Made by a program: the position numbers and the translations under genes. Under the pieces are notes generated by a model that was not told the origin of the DNA, did no database searches, and saw nothing but the letters and a program-made list of their open reading frames with translations. Of a DNA stretch of 64,000 bases, positions 53,845 to 63,761 are shown piece by piece; positions within the stretch are counted from its first letter, which is position 1; every line of letters begins with the position of its first letter. The DNA is from Verrucomicrobiota bacterium. Lineage in GTDB: Bacteria; Verrucomicrobiota; Verrucomicrobiia; Verrucomicrobiales; DEV007. Location of the stretch: NCBI GenBank assembly GCA_018970725.1, contig JAGWVU010000003.1, positions 1 to 64,000 on the forward strand, given 5' to 3'.

Positions 53845-54603
53845 ATGGATTGTCTCGAAATCAAAGATTTAACGGTCGCCATTCAAGGGCAGCGCATCCT
53901 CGATGGATTGTCGCTGGTGGTGCCCAAGGGTGAGGTGCATGCGATCATGGGGCCGAACGGTTCCGGAAAGAGCACCCTGGCCAAGGTGCTTGCCGGTCAC
54001 GAGGATTACGAGGTGTTGTCCGGTCAGGTCTTGATGGATGGTCAGGATCTTCTGCAGATGGAAGTCGATCAACGCTCCCGCGCCGGTTTCTTTCTTGCAT
54101 TCCAGTATCCCTATGAAATTCCCGGGGTGAGCAACGCCAACTTCCTCCGGGAGGCGGTGCGCGCCCGGCTCGGCAGCGGGGAAGACCTTGACGCGGTCGC
54201 CTTTTACAAGCGCCTCTACGGGCTGATGGATGAGTTGGGGATCGACCGCAAATTCACCGCCCGGTCCGTGAACGAGGGATTTTCCGGCGGCGAGAAAAAG
54301 CGGAACGAGATCTTGCAGATGGCGATCCTCGAGCCGTTTTACGCGGTGCTCGACGAGACGGACTCGGGGCTGGATATCGACGCCCTCCGGGTCGTCGCCG
54401 AGGGGGTGAACCGGATGCGTTCCCCGCACCGGGGATTTCTCTTGATCACCCACTACCAGCGCCTCTTGAACTACATTGAGCCGGATTTCATCCATGTCCT
54501 GGCCGGGGGCAAGATTGTCCGGACCGGCGGCAAGGAACTGGCCTTGGAGTTGGAGGAGACCGGTTACGACTGGATCAAGGAGGGGGCCTTGGCCACCGCC
54601 TGA
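53845..54603 (+). CDS. sufC: Fe-S cluster assembly ATPase SufC
   Basis: 252 residues. ABC-type ATPase that works with SufB and SufD to build Fe-S clusters. Walker [10 protein letters not shown] at 36-44, the Suf-type signature [13 protein letters not shown] and Walker [14 protein letters not shown]. The ATG at 53845 starts 17 bases after the regulator gene, so the two may be co-transcribed. Confidence 0.97.
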   Translation: MDCLEIKDLTVAIQGQRILDGLSLVVPKGEVHAIMGPNGSGKSTLAKVLAGHEDYEVLSGQVLMDGQDLLQMEVDQRSRAGFFLAFQYPYEIPGVSNANFLREAVRARLGSGEDLDAVAFYKRLYGLMDELGIDRKFTARSVNEGFSGGEKKRNEILQMAILEPFYAVLDETDSGLDIDALRVVAEGVNRMRSPHRGFLLITHYQRLLNYIEPDFIHVLAGGKIVRTGGKELALELEETGYDWIKEGALATA

Positions 54604-54623
54604 GCAAGGGAGAAAGAACTGCC

Positions 54624-56042
54624 ATGAGTGAAGAATCCGCCACACTGGATGCCGTCCTGATCGATCAGTCCCAGGGCAATTTTGCCTACCCTGAGGATTA
54701 TGAACTTGATGCGGGGCGCGGGCTCGGGCCGTCCACGCTCGATTATATTTCGGAGGTCAAGGGCGAGGATCAGTGGATCAGGGATTTCCGGCATCGCGCC
54801 CTCGAGGTCTTCGAGCGGAAACCGATGCCAACGCACTGGGCAAGCCGGGAACTCGACGAGATCAAATTTCAGGACATCCGTTATTACCTCGCGAAAGGGA
54901 AACGTCCCACGCGGAGTTGGGACGAGGTGCCCGACGACGTGAAGAAGACCTTCGAGCGTCTGGGGATTCCGGAGCGGGAGCGCGGTTTTCTCGCCGGGGT
55001 GGAGGCGCAGTTCGACAGCGAGGCGGCCTATTCAAACATCAAGGAGGAGTTCGACAAGCAGGGGGTGATCTTCGTCAACAGTTCCGAAGGGCTGAGAGAA
55101 CATCCGGAGATTTTCCGTCGCTGGTTCGGCAAGGTGATTCCCACGGGGGATAACAAGTTCTCCGCTTTGAACAGCGCGGTCTTCAGCGGCGGCAGTTTTA
55201 TCTATGTGCCGCCGGGCGTGAAAGTGAAGCACCCGCTTCAGGCCTATTTCCGGATCAACGCGGAGCAGTTCGGTCAGTTTGAGCGGACGTTGATCATTGT
55301 CGATGAGGGAGCCGAGGTGATGTATATGGAAGGGTGTACGGCGCCAAAATTCGAGACCGCCACCCTGCACAGCGCGGTGGTCGAACTCGTTGCCATGCCG
55401 CACGCCAAGATCCAGTACATCACGGTGCAGAACTGGAGCAGCAATGTCTTCAATCTCGTGACCAAGCGGGGCTTGGCCCATGAGGGGGCTGAGATCCGGT
55501 GGATCGATTGCAATATCGGTTCCCGCCTGACCATGAAATATCCCGGTGTCATCATGAAAGGCCGGAAAGCCCGTGGTGAAGTCATCAGCATTGCCCTGGC
55601 CAACACCGGTCAGCATCAGGATACCGGGGCCAAGATGATCCATGCGGCTGACGAGACCACTTCAAACATCGTCTCAAAGAGCATCAGCATGGGTGAGGGC
55701 CGGGCCACCTACCGGGGGCAGGTTCACATTCCGAAGCATCTCAAGGGGTGCAGAAACAACACGGAGTGCGATGCCCTGCTGATCAACAGCCGGAGCCGCA
55801 CGGACACCTACCCGGCCATCACCGTCCGCGGGAACCGCCACGCCACCCAGCATGAAGCGAGTGTCAGTCAGGTGAGCGAGGAGCAGATCTTTTACATGAG
55901 GCAGCGTGGTTTGACCGAGGCCGCCGCCATGAGTCTTTCGGTAAACGGTTTCGTCAACGATTTGGTCCGCGAGTTTCCGATGGAGTACAGCGTGGAACTC
56001 AAGCGTCTCATTGATTTGGAAATGGAGGGTTCCGTAGGATAA
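54624..56042 (+). CDS. sufB: Fe-S cluster assembly scaffold SufB
   Basis: 472 residues, the normal length. Family blocks include FVYVPPGV-type [45 protein letters not shown] and [12 protein letters not shown]. The conserved C-terminal Glu-rich YL/M motif is [21 protein letters not shown] good ribosome site (AAGGGAGAAAG) precedes the ATG. Confidence 0.98.
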   Translation: MSEESATLDAVLIDQSQGNFAYPEDYELDAGRGLGPSTLDYISEVKGEDQWIRDFRHRALEVFERKPMPTHWASRELDEIKFQDIRYYLAKGKRPTRSWDEVPDDVKKTFERLGIPERERGFLAGVEAQFDSEAAYSNIKEEFDKQGVIFVNSSEGLREHPEIFRRWFGKVIPTGDNKFSALNSAVFSGGSFIYVPPGVKVKHPLQAYFRINAEQFGQFERTLIIVDEGAEVMYMEGCTAPKFETATLHSAVVELVAMPHAKIQYITVQNWSSNVFNLVTKRGLAHEGAEIRWIDCNIGSRLTMKYPGVIMKGRKARGEVISIALANTGQHQDTGAKMIHAADETTSNIVSKSISMGEGRATYRGQVHIPKHLKGCRNNTECDALLINSRSRTDTYPAITVRGNRHATQHEASVSQVSEEQIFYMRQRGLTEAAAMSLSVNGFVNDLVREFPMEYSVELKRLIDLEMEGSVG

Positions 56043-56065
56043 GTTCCTCTCATTGTCCCCTGACC

Positions 56066-57265
56066 ATGACTTTACCCCCTGTCCTTGACCCGGACTCCCC
56101 CGTGATCCGCAGTTTGCCCGAGTGCCGCGCTGCCGCGGAGGAACGATATAATTTGGCCGCCTGGCCGACACGCAATGATGAGCACTGGCGTTTCGCCGAT
56201 CTGAAACGACATACCGTCGACGGTTATGCGGTCTCCGCGGAGATTGCGTTGGATCGGTCAGGTCCTTGGGAGGCCATCGAGCGGATGGATCTTGATGCGG
56301 CGCTGCAGCGATACGGTGATCTTTTCGGTCCGGTCATCGAGGAGAAGCTCGGGGCGCTCGGGGCCGGTCGTCATCTTGCGTGGGGGCTCAAGTCGGAGCC
56401 TTTCCAGGGCGAGTGCTGGGTGGTCGGTGAGAATCAGGTCATCGCGGAACCACTCCAACGGAGAGTCACTGCGCGGTCCGGTGGACACGCCGCGTGGTTG
56501 AATTTGATTCTGGTCAAGCGCGGAGCTTCGGTCTTCCTTTGGGAGCACATCAGCTCGGTCACCTCCGACCGGGTTTACCTCCTGAACGGCACGATTCTGC
56601 TGGTTGAGGAAGGGGCTGACGTGACCTTGGTGGGCAGTCAGGAACTGTCCCCGGCTGGTAAGTGGGTCAATTGCGTGCACCTCGTTCCCGGGGAGCGCGC
56701 GAAAGTCCGCGATGTGCGCGTCAACCTTGGGGCGGAATGGGTCCGCCAGGAGGTGTCGGCCTCGCTTGGTGGCAGGGGCAGTGAGTGCGAGTTGTTCGGG
56801 CTCAGTCTCGCGGGCGCCGGAGAAGAGTTGGATCAGCGCACCCTGCAGGCGCACGTCGGCGGGGGAGTTCACAGCAACTTGCTCTACAAAAACGCCTTGT
56901 TTGCCGATGCCCGGTCCATCTTCAGCGGTTTGATCCGGGTCGATTCCGGTTCCCATCAGACCGACGCGTTCCAGTCTTGTCGGAATTTGCTGCTGAGCGA
57001 GGAGGCGGAGGCCAATGCGATGCCAGGCCTTGAGATCAACGCGGACCAAGTGCGCTGCAGTCATGGCTCCACGTGCGGGCAGATCGATCCCGAGGAGGTC
57101 TTTTATTTGCGGGCCCGCGGCATTCCGGAGGCCGCAGCGAGGCATCTCGTCACGTTGGGATTCGCGCGTGACATTCTCTCCCGAATTGGGAATGAATCGG
57201 TGGAAGGACAACTCGAGGATCTGGTGGAAGCCCGACTCCTTGCGTTGCGTGATCAGACGCTCTGA
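56066..57265 (+). CDS. sufD: Fe-S cluster assembly protein SufD
   Basis: 399 residues, SufB paralogue that completes the SufBC2D complex. N-terminal block TRNDEHWRFADLKR and the C-terminal RCSHGSTCGQIDPEEVFYLRARGIPEAAARHL are typical. No sufS, sufE or sufU gene follows, so the cysteine desulfurase must be elsewhere. It overlaps the convergent MFS gene by 13 bases. Confidence 0.95.
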   Translation: MTLPPVLDPDSPVIRSLPECRAAAEERYNLAAWPTRNDEHWRFADLKRHTVDGYAVSAEIALDRSGPWEAIERMDLDAALQRYGDLFGPVIEEKLGALGAGRHLAWGLKSEPFQGECWVVGENQVIAEPLQRRVTARSGGHAAWLNLILVKRGASVFLWEHISSVTSDRVYLLNGTILLVEEGADVTLVGSQELSPAGKWVNCVHLVPGERAKVRDVRVNLGAEWVRQEVSASLGGRGSECELFGLSLAGAGEELDQRTLQAHVGGGVHSNLLYKNALFADARSIFSGLIRVDSGSHQTDAFQSCRNLLLSEEAEANAMPGLEINADQVRCSHGSTCGQIDPEEVFYLRARGIPEAAARHLVTLGFARDILSRIGNESVEGQLEDLVEARLLALRDQTL

Positions 57266-58611
57266 TCTTCGGTTTTCGGGGAGGGCGCATCGACAATCGC
57301 ATTGATCGGGAGTCCGTATCGCCACCAACGGAATACCGTGAGGGCGAGGAGGCCTGCGCTGAACCAGATCCACCAGGCCGAGGACGTCTTCCGGATGATC
57401 TCGTTGCCCATGGATTGGTCCCAGAGGGCAGGCGGGTCTTCGGGGGCGGAGGCGAGGACTTGGCCGATCGCCAGAAGGTTGATCAGGGCATAGAACGCCA
57501 TCATGGCCAGTCCCCTGAAGCTCAAAACCGTGGCGCGGTGAGCGGAATCCGTCACCCGGTTGAGGTAGTGTGAGCTTGCGGCATGGATATGGCGCATGCC
57601 CATGCCGAGGGGAATGCTGACAAGAACCCCCCAGATCGGGACCTGCAGGGCCACGAAACATAGGCCGGCAAGGATCAGCAAGGCGGAAAGCCGGTAGTTG
57701 AAACGGGGCGTTCGGTGGGAGACGAGGAAGGTGATCCATGGAGCGGACACCAGACCGACGAGATTGGCGCCGGTTCCGATGAGGCCGAAGTATCGGGGGT
57801 CGATTCCGATGAAGCTGTGATAACTGCTCGCGACGGTATAGAAGAGGCGGACAATGCTGTCGAAAAACACCAACACGAGCACGATGAAAAACGGTGCCGG
57901 ATGTTTCCAGATCCAATGGGCGGCGTGGAGCGTGGTGCGGAAACTGTCCCCAATCGTCTTTTGGTCCATGCCGGTCTCGCGCCGGGGCTCGCGCATCTTC
58001 AAGGTGACGGTGAGTGTGGCCAGTGAGGAGAGCAGACAAAGGAAAATGGGGAGCCGCATGGCGATTTCCCTGTCGAGGTGGAACGGAGCCGACTGAAGTC
58101 CGTAACAAAAGGCACCGACATTGAGGGCAACGATCATGCCGACGCTCTGGAAGGCGATGAGCCGGGACTGGACGCGCGGCCAAGTCTGCAGACGGTCCTC
58201 CGGCGGGATCGAGTCATAGGCTAAAGCTTCGTCCGCGCCGCTGGCCGCCGCCTCCGCGCTTCCCGACAAGATGCGGTTCAAAAGAAAGAGGGCGAAGACA
58301 TGGGGACCGCCACCGCTTGGGGTCAGGCAGAAAACGGACATTTCGACCACCATCAAGACGGCGGCAGCCACCAGGAGGGACTTGCGGCCATAACGATCGG
58401 CAAGGGCCCCCGAGGGAACCTCCAAAAGAATGCTGGCCAAGGTCCAGACGACACCGTTGAGGATGTAAAAGTCGAGCGGGGAGAGTCCGAAATCAAAAAA
58501 GAGGATGGCGAATACCGGGTAATAGAACCGGGCATTGAAGAGGACGCGGAACCAGACGAAGAGACGGAGGTTCCGCTCCAGCGGGGAGGATTGGGAGGTT
58601 TGGGAAGACAC
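57253..58611 (-). CDS. MFS transporter
   Basis: 452 residues, about 12 membrane helices. The MFS loop motif after helix 2 is GALADRYGRKSLL. The cargo cannot be told; resemblance is to the general sugar/drug efflux type. It lies 16 bases after the next MFS gene, so the two are probably one operon. Confidence 0.88.
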   Translation of the reverse strand: MSSQTSQSSPLERNLRLFVWFRVLFNARFYYPVFAILFFDFGLSPLDFYILNGVVWTLASILLEVPSGALADRYGRKSLLVAAAVLMVVEMSVFCLTPSGGGPHVFALFLLNRILSGSAEAAASGADEALAYDSIPPEDRLQTWPRVQSRLIAFQSVGMIVALNVGAFCYGLQSAPFHLDREIAMRLPIFLCLLSSLATLTVTLKMREPRRETGMDQKTIGDSFRTTLHAAHWIWKHPAPFFIVLVLVFFDSIVRLFYTVASSYHSFIGIDPRYFGLIGTGANLVGLVSAPWITFLVSHRTPRFNYRLSALLILAGLCFVALQVPIWGVLVSIPLGMGMRHIHAASSHYLNRVTDSAHRATVLSFRGLAMMAFYALINLLAIGQVLASAPEDPPALWDQSMGNEIIRKTSSAWWIWFSAGLLALTVFRWWRYGLPINAIVDAPSPKTEDQSV

Positions 58612-58627
58612 GGAGGATCCTTGAGGA

Positions 58628-59905
58628 TCAAGAAGTTTTCTCCGTGGAGCGATCCTGGAAGAACACGAAGAAGAGGATGAGCACGCCGGCGGAGAGCAAG
58701 GCGGGGAACTGCCAGATGGCGGGCCAGTTCATGACGCCGTCGAGGGTATGCCGGCCCGACCATTTTCCGGCGAGAATCCCGCCGAGGAACATGCCGACCC
58801 CGAGGGTGACGAAGGCGATGAATCCCTGGGCGCTGGAACGGACATCCGCCGGGGCGCGGCGGTCGACATAGAGCTGGCCGGTGAAGAAGAAGAAATCATA
58901 GCAGATTCCATGGACGATGACGCCGAGGAAGAGAAGGGCATGAAGGCTCGGGGTGGCAGTGGCGAAGAGGAGGTAGCGCAATACCCAGAAACCCATGCCG
59001 ATGAGCAGCATCCATTTGACGCCGATCTTGCGGAAGAGAAACGGGATGGAGAGGAGGAAGAGAATCTCGGAAACCTGCCCGAGGGTCATGACCCCCTCGG
59101 TGTTCGCCACGCCCATGGCATCGAGGAAGCCGTTGGTGAGCTGGAAATAGAAGGAAAGGGGGATGCAGAGAAGCAGGGAGCAGATGATGAAGACGGCGAA
59201 CGACCGGTCCTTCATGAGGGCCAGCGCTTTCAGGCCGAGGATATCTCCGATGGCCACCTGTTGTCCCTTGAGCTTGGGAGGGGTGTTGGGGAGGGTGAAG
59301 CTGTAGAGCCCCAGGATCAGGGAGGCCAAGGCACCGAGATGCAAAGGCGTTTTTGTGAAACCGAGCCCGACCCAACTCTCCGGTGGCTTGGTGCCCCCCA
59401 AAAGTTCGGGCACCCGGAGTTGCAAACCTTCCGGAGTCAGGAAACTGCTGCCGACGAGCAGACCGGAAAAAATCCAGCCGATGGTGCCCAGCGTCCGGAT
59501 CGGTGGGGCGTCCCGTTGCGCGTCCTGCACCGTTTGGAAGAGGACTGAGTTGGCCATGGCCAGGGTCGGCATGTAACAGATCAGGTGCAGGACGAGAAAG
59601 GGATAGAAGTGAGACCAATCGCTCGAGCCGGCGGCGAGATAAAGAAACAGACCGCCCGCCAGGTGGAGCACGCCGAGCACCATCTGGGATGGGAAAAAAC
59701 GGTCCGCGACTAGACCGACGAGAAAGGGCGAAATCATGGCGCCGAGACCGGTGGCGGCATACGCGGTGCCGATCTGCAAGGAATCGATCCCCAATCCGGA
59801 GAGATACTTCCACATGGGGACATACCAAACCCCCCAGATGAAGAACTGGAGAAACATGAGGATGCAGAGGCGCGCTTTGCCGTGGTTGGCGGATGGGGCG
59901 TTCAT
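58628..59905 (-). CDS. Nucleoside:H+ symporter-type MFS transporter (NHS family)
   Basis: 425 residues with about 12 helices. The start MFLQFFIWGVWYVPMW and the block IGTAYAATGLGAMISPFLVGLVADRFF are typical of the NupG/XapB nucleoside symporter family. A nucleoside or related sugar is the likely cargo; experimental identity is unknown. The ATG at 59905 is used; an upstream extension to 60055 is Pro/Gln-rich and unlike the family. Confidence 0.85.
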   Translation of the reverse strand: MNAPSANHGKARLCILMFLQFFIWGVWYVPMWKYLSGLGIDSLQIGTAYAATGLGAMISPFLVGLVADRFFPSQMVLGVLHLAGGLFLYLAAGSSDWSHFYPFLVLHLICYMPTLAMANSVLFQTVQDAQRDAPPIRTLGTIGWIFSGLLVGSSFLTPEGLQLRVPELLGGTKPPESWVGLGFTKTPLHLGALASLILGLYSFTLPNTPPKLKGQQVAIGDILGLKALALMKDRSFAVFIICSLLLCIPLSFYFQLTNGFLDAMGVANTEGVMTLGQVSEILFLLSIPFLFRKIGVKWMLLIGMGFWVLRYLLFATATPSLHALLFLGVIVHGICYDFFFFTGQLYVDRRAPADVRSSAQGFIAFVTLGVGMFLGGILAGKWSGRHTLDGVMNWPAIWQFPALLSAGVLILFFVFFQDRSTEKTS

Positions 59906-59985
59906 GGGTGGTTCTTCTTGGGGGATTTGCGAAGACTGTGGTTTGCGGGCGGTTTTGTGAATCAGAAAAAAGTGTTTGGGGCGGA

Positions 59986-60702
59986 TCAACGACTGTTTCG
60001 AGCTGCCCGGCGGTGGCGGTGGCGCTTGAGAGACCGTTTGCGCAAGGGGGACCAAGACGGGCCGAGGCTGGCCACGGCTTGTTGGGTGTGATGAGGATCC
60101 GCGTCCTCACCGGTCCATCCGGGATCATCGTCAGGGGCGTGTCCCATCCCCAAAATGATGCGGGGGGCCGGGGTGGGGGCTTCCGGCGGGGAGGCCGACC
60201 ACGGCGTGGAGACGGGGTCTTGCAAGGCGAAACATCCGGTGGCGCCCAGAAAAAGCAGGAGCCCGCCACCGAGAAAAACGGTGCCGGGCAGGGCGAGGGA
60301 CGGCCACGGGGCGTCCGGCCACGGCAGGGCATCCGGCCACCATCCGAGCCTGGCTCCGGCCCCGGTGAGAAGGATGGGGAGGGAGAGGAGGAGGGAGACC
60401 GCGGCCCCCCGCCCCCGTCCGAGGGTGAGCGTGAGGGCGATAACGAGGAAGAGGGCCGCCAACGAAGCCTCGACCAACCAGGCGAATCCGAGCACCGGGC
60501 TGGCACCGGATCCGGGGACGTTGGTCAGCGTGGAGGGCCAGCCCTGGCGCCAGCCAAGAGTGGCGAGGATCGCGAAGAACATGGATGCGTGCATGGGAAA
60601 GCGTGCGGCCGGCACAAACTGGGAAGCGAGCGCCAAGAGGGCGAACGAGACCGCCAAAACGGGCCGCAACGGCAGCAGATGCGCGACTTCCAGAAAATCC
60701 AT
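59986..60702 (-). CDS. Multi-pass membrane protein of unknown function
   Basis: 238 residues with about five helices (e.g. PVLAVSFALLALASQFV, FAWLVEASLAALFLVIALTLTL, AAVSLLLSLPILLTGAG, PGTVFLGGGLLLFLGATG). The C-terminal ~60 residues are Pro/His/Arg-rich and probably disordered. No family recognised. It lies 80 bases upstream of the NHS gene on the same strand and may be co-transcribed. Confidence 0.55.
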   Translation of the reverse strand: MDFLEVAHLLPLRPVLAVSFALLALASQFVPAARFPMHASMFFAILATLGWRQGWPSTLTNVPGSGASPVLGFAWLVEASLAALFLVIALTLTLGRGRGAAVSLLLSLPILLTGAGARLGWWPDALPWPDAPWPSLALPGTVFLGGGLLLFLGATGCFALQDPVSTPWSASPPEAPTPAPRIILGMGHAPDDDPGWTGEDADPHHTQQAVASLGPSWSPLRKRSLKRHRHRRAARNSR

Positions 60703-60797
60703 GACAGGGCCATTCTTGCCAGAGTGATCGCCTTGACGCAACCGGAGCGGTGGAAATCATTTGCGGCGCGGGCGGTCAACCGGGAGAATGGCGAGCG

Positions 60798-61817
60798 ATG
60801 CGCAATCTGTTTACCCCCATTTTGGTGGCGCTGGCCCTCGGCGGTCTGTCGCCTGTTTCCGCTCATGAAGTGGCCGACGCCATGGCCGCTGCCGCCCGGG
60901 ATTTCTTGAACAGTCTCGAACCCGGGCAGCAGACGAAGGCGAGTTTCAGCTTTGAAGACGAGGAGCGTTTCAACTGGCATTACATTCCCTTGGAGCGCCG
61001 GGGGCTCTCGATCCGGGAGATGCGTCCCGAGCAGCGGGTGCTGGCCTACGGTTTGCTCAGCACCGGACTGAGCCATTCCGGATTTCTCAAGGCGACGCAA
61101 ATCATGAGCTTGGAACGGATTCTCTGGGAATTGGAGAATCATGCCCCGAAGCGTGATCCCGAATACTATCTGGTCTGGGTTTTCGGCAAGCCGGACAGCA
61201 AGGGAACTTGGGGCTGGCGCTTCGAAGGGCACCATCTTTCGCTCAACTTCACCATCGTCGACGGCCAGCTCATCGCCGAGACCCCGGCCTTTTTCGCCGC
61301 CAATCCCGGCGAAGTGAAGCAAGGGGCTCGCAAGGGACTCCGGGTTCTCGCCGCCGAGGAAGATCTGGCCCGCGCCTTGGTCAAGTCCCTCAACGAGAGC
61401 CAGAAAGCAAAGGCGGTCATCGCTGCTGCCGCACCCGAGGACATCCTGACCAAGGATCTTCCCAAGGTGGATCCCTTCAAAGCCGAGGGAATCGGCTACG
61501 CAGACCTGGAGGAATCCCAGAAGCAGCAACTTTGGAAACTGATCGATGCCTATCTGGAGAAGCATCACCCGGTGCTGGCGGCCGAGGAGCGCAAAAGGGT
61601 GGAGGGCGAGTCCGCCGACATCCGGTTCGCCTGGTCAGGCGGGTTTGAGTTCGGTCAGGGGCACTATTACCGCATCCAGGGCAAGACCTTCGTCCTCGAA
61701 TATTGCAACGTGCAAAACGGTGCCATGCATCCACACGTCTCCTGGCGCAATTACGGTGAGGATTTCGGCCGGGATCTCCTCCGCGAGCACGTCGCCAAGG
61801 AGCACCCGGGTTCCTGA
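60798..61817 (+). CDS. Secreted DUF3500-like protein
   Basis: 339 residues with a signal peptide (LFTPILVALALGGLSPVSA). The mature part carries blocks typical of DUF3500: ERFNWHYIPLERRGLSIREM, GLLSTGLSHSGFLKATQIM, WGWRFEGHHLSLNFTIVDG and FVLEYCNVQNGAMHPHVSWRN. The function is unknown. It is convergent with the FAH-family gene, 3 bases apart. Confidence 0.87.
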   Translation: MRNLFTPILVALALGGLSPVSAHEVADAMAAAARDFLNSLEPGQQTKASFSFEDEERFNWHYIPLERRGLSIREMRPEQRVLAYGLLSTGLSHSGFLKATQIMSLERILWELENHAPKRDPEYYLVWVFGKPDSKGTWGWRFEGHHLSLNFTIVDGQLIAETPAFFAANPGEVKQGARKGLRVLAAEEDLARALVKSLNESQKAKAVIAAAAPEDILTKDLPKVDPFKAEGIGYADLEESQKQQLWKLIDAYLEKHHPVLAAEERKRVEGESADIRFAWSGGFEFGQGHYYRIQGKTFVLEYCNVQNGAMHPHVSWRNYGEDFGRDLLREHVAKEHPGS

Positions 61818-61820
61818 CGG

Positions 61821-62654
61821 CTATTCCACCGTGTTGACCAGCTCACCCAAGCCGTCGATCGAGATCGCGACCCGGTCTCCCGAGCGCAGGCTGAAGCTGT
61901 TGTCCGGGACAATGCCCGTTCCGGTCAGCAGGTAGGCTCCTTCGGGGAATTCGTTGTCCCGGAAAAGGAAACCGGCCAGCTCGTCAAAGCCGCGTTTGAT
62001 CTGGGAAACGCTTGTTTCGCCGCTGAAGGCGAGGGCTTGGTCCCGGAAAATCCGGAGGCGGATCGCGGTTTGCGGCGTGACCGCTTCTCCGACGACCAGG
62101 CCCGGACCGAGCGCACAGGAACCACGGTAGACCTTGGCCTGCGGGAGATAGAGGGGGTTCTCCCCCTCGATCGAGCGGGAACTGACGTCGTTCCCAATGG
62201 TGTAACCGAAAACACGCCCGTGCGAGTTGATCGCCAGGGTCAATTCCGGTTCCGGCACATCCCAGGTCGAATCCGTCCGGATGCGGATCGGGGCGAGGTG
62301 TCCGCGGGTGCGGGCCGGCGTCGCCTTGAAAAAGAGTTCGGGGCGCTCCGCCTCGTAGACCTTGTCGTAAAAGATGTCGCCCCCGGCGGCCTCGGCTTCT
62401 TCCATGCGGGCGGTCCGGCTCCGGAAATAGGTGACCCCGGCCGCCCACACTTCCTGGGAGCCGATGGGAGCGAGCCAGGCGGTCGAACCGGGATCACGGG
62501 GGGCGGCGGGCTGGCAACCGGCGAGCTTGGCGCGGAGCCAGAGCGAAGGATCGGAAGCCGTGAAAAGCTCGTCGAAGGAAAAGTCCGCGGTTTGGTATTG
62601 CTGTCCGTCGACCGCAATGATGAAATCCGTTTGGGTCCGGAAAATGGTGGTCAT
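61821..62654 (-). CDS. Fumarylacetoacetate hydrolase (FAH)-family protein
   Basis: 277 residues. The C-terminal FAH fold has [11 protein letters not shown], the metal-binding [10 protein letters not shown] and [23 protein letters not shown]. Members hydrolyse or dehydrate 2-keto acids; one subgroup dehydrates 2-keto-3-deoxy sugar acids (KdxD type). The substrate here is not known. The ATG at 62654 gives a standard N-terminus. Confidence 0.87.
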   Translation of the reverse strand: MTTIFRTQTDFIIAVDGQQYQTADFSFDELFTASDPSLWLRAKLAGCQPAAPRDPGSTAWLAPIGSQEVWAAGVTYFRSRTARMEEAEAAGGDIFYDKVYEAERPELFFKATPARTRGHLAPIRIRTDSTWDVPEPELTLAINSHGRVFGYTIGNDVSSRSIEGENPLYLPQAKVYRGSCALGPGLVVGEAVTPQTAIRLRIFRDQALAFSGETSVSQIKRGFDELAGFLFRDNEFPEGAYLLTGTGIVPDNSFSLRSGDRVAISIDGLGELVNTVE

Positions 62655-62724
62655 GGGCGCAGCCTAGGAGTTCCTTGCCGGGTTGCAAGTTTGGTGATCC
62701 TCCGTTTGCCGTGTCACGCCATCG

Positions 62725-63405
62725 ATGAACCGAATCCTTCTGTTGATTGTCTTTTGCTGGGGACCTGCCGTGCCGGCGGAAGCGGAGGATGCGATGGTGA
62801 GCAGTCTGCGGCCCGGGGAACTCCGGGAATTCGAGCAGCAGTCACCGGAGATTCAGGAGTTACTGAGCTATGCGTTGGGGCTTACGGAGCGGGGCTTGGC
62901 CTATCGCTTCGGTTCCGGTGATCCCCGTCTTGGGGGCATGGATTGCTCTGGGACCGTGTGGCATATTTTGCGGCACTTGGGCTACGCTGCGCCCCGGTCG
63001 TCCAATGAGATTTTCCTGTGGCTGGAGAACGCCGGAAATTTGCGGCGGGTTCGGGATCCGCGCAAGGTGGATGACCCGGTGTTCGCCTCGTTGCGGCCCG
63101 GGGATCTCCTGTTTTGGGAGGGGACCTATGCGGTGGGCAAGCGGAACCCGCCGACCTCACACGTCATGATCTACCTCGGTCGCCTCAAGGAGGACGGACG
63201 CCCGGTCATGGTCGGGGCGAGCAGCGGACGGCGCTTTGCGGGAAAAGTGAGGCACGGGGTGAGCGTCTTCGATTTCGTGTTGCCCGGACCGGGTGCGGAC
63301 TCCTCCTTCGTCGGTTTTGGTTCCGTGCCGGGCTTGGAGGAACGTCCCGAACCGGGCGGGTTGAGGCGGTTGGAGGCGATCCTTTCCCGATGGAAAACTC
63401 CCTGA
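62725..63405 (+). CDS. Secreted NlpC/P60-type peptidase
   Basis: 226 residues: signal peptide (RILLLIVFCWGPAVPAEA) and a NlpC/P60 domain with the nucleophile Cys74 in GGMDCSGTVWHIL and the catalytic His146 in PTSHVMIYLG. It may cut peptidoglycan stem peptides or modify cell-wall links. Divergent from the FAH gene, with 70 bases between starts. Confidence 0.88.
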   Translation: MNRILLLIVFCWGPAVPAEAEDAMVSSLRPGELREFEQQSPEIQELLSYALGLTERGLAYRFGSGDPRLGGMDCSGTVWHILRHLGYAAPRSSNEIFLWLENAGNLRRVRDPRKVDDPVFASLRPGDLLFWEGTYAVGKRNPPTSHVMIYLGRLKEDGRPVMVGASSGRRFAGKVRHGVSVFDFVLPGPGADSSFVGFGSVPGLEERPEPGGLRRLEAILSRWKTP

Positions 63406-63507
63406 GGAGGCGGTGAAATCGATTGGAGTCCCGGTGAAAATGGGCTAAGAACGGAAGTTGATGGTCCGGAGCCCCACCATGGGACCTTGTTTCCCCAGCC
63501 CATTTCC

Positions 63508-63756
63508 ATGAAATTGCGTGTTCTGTTCTTTGCCGCCCTGCGCGAAATTACCGGGACCGCGGAACTGGATTGGCCATGGGAGGAGCCGGGCGCGCCGGTG
63601 TCCCTGTTGTTGGAGCAACTTTACGGCCGGTTCCCGGGGTTGCGTGATTGGGACGCGGCTCTTTTGGTCGCGGCCGACTGCGAATACGTCGGAAGGGAGG
63701 ACCTTCTGCGACCGGGGCAGGAAGTGGCCGTGATGCCGCCGGTGCAGGGGGGGTGA
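63508..63756 (+). CDS. moaD: Molybdopterin synthase small subunit / MoaD-type ubiquitin-like sulfur carrier
   Basis: 82 residues with a beta-grasp fold pattern: KLRVLFFAALREITGTAEL, VSLLLEQLYGRFPGL and the terminal VMPPVQGG. The C-terminal Gly-Gly is the site of thiocarboxylation. The ATG at 63508 is preferred over 63487. No MoaE gene follows; the next frame is a different protein. The leader (63406-63507) contains two overlapping short inverted repeats (ATGGT/ACCAT and GGTCC/GGACC near 63460-63485) of unknown meaning. Confidence 0.87.
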   Translation: MKLRVLFFAALREITGTAELDWPWEEPGAPVSLLLEQLYGRFPGLRDWDAALLVAADCEYVGREDLLRPGQEVAVMPPVQGG

Positions 63757-63761
63757 GATCG

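Noticed and set aside
56258-58183. 641-codon minus frame across sufD and the MFS gene
   Set aside because: It spans two genes with clear motifs in other frames and has no family signature.
63406-63507. Molybdenum-cofactor riboswitch before moaD
   Set aside because: Only two short overlapping inverted repeats are present. The leader is too short and lacks the multi-helix layout.
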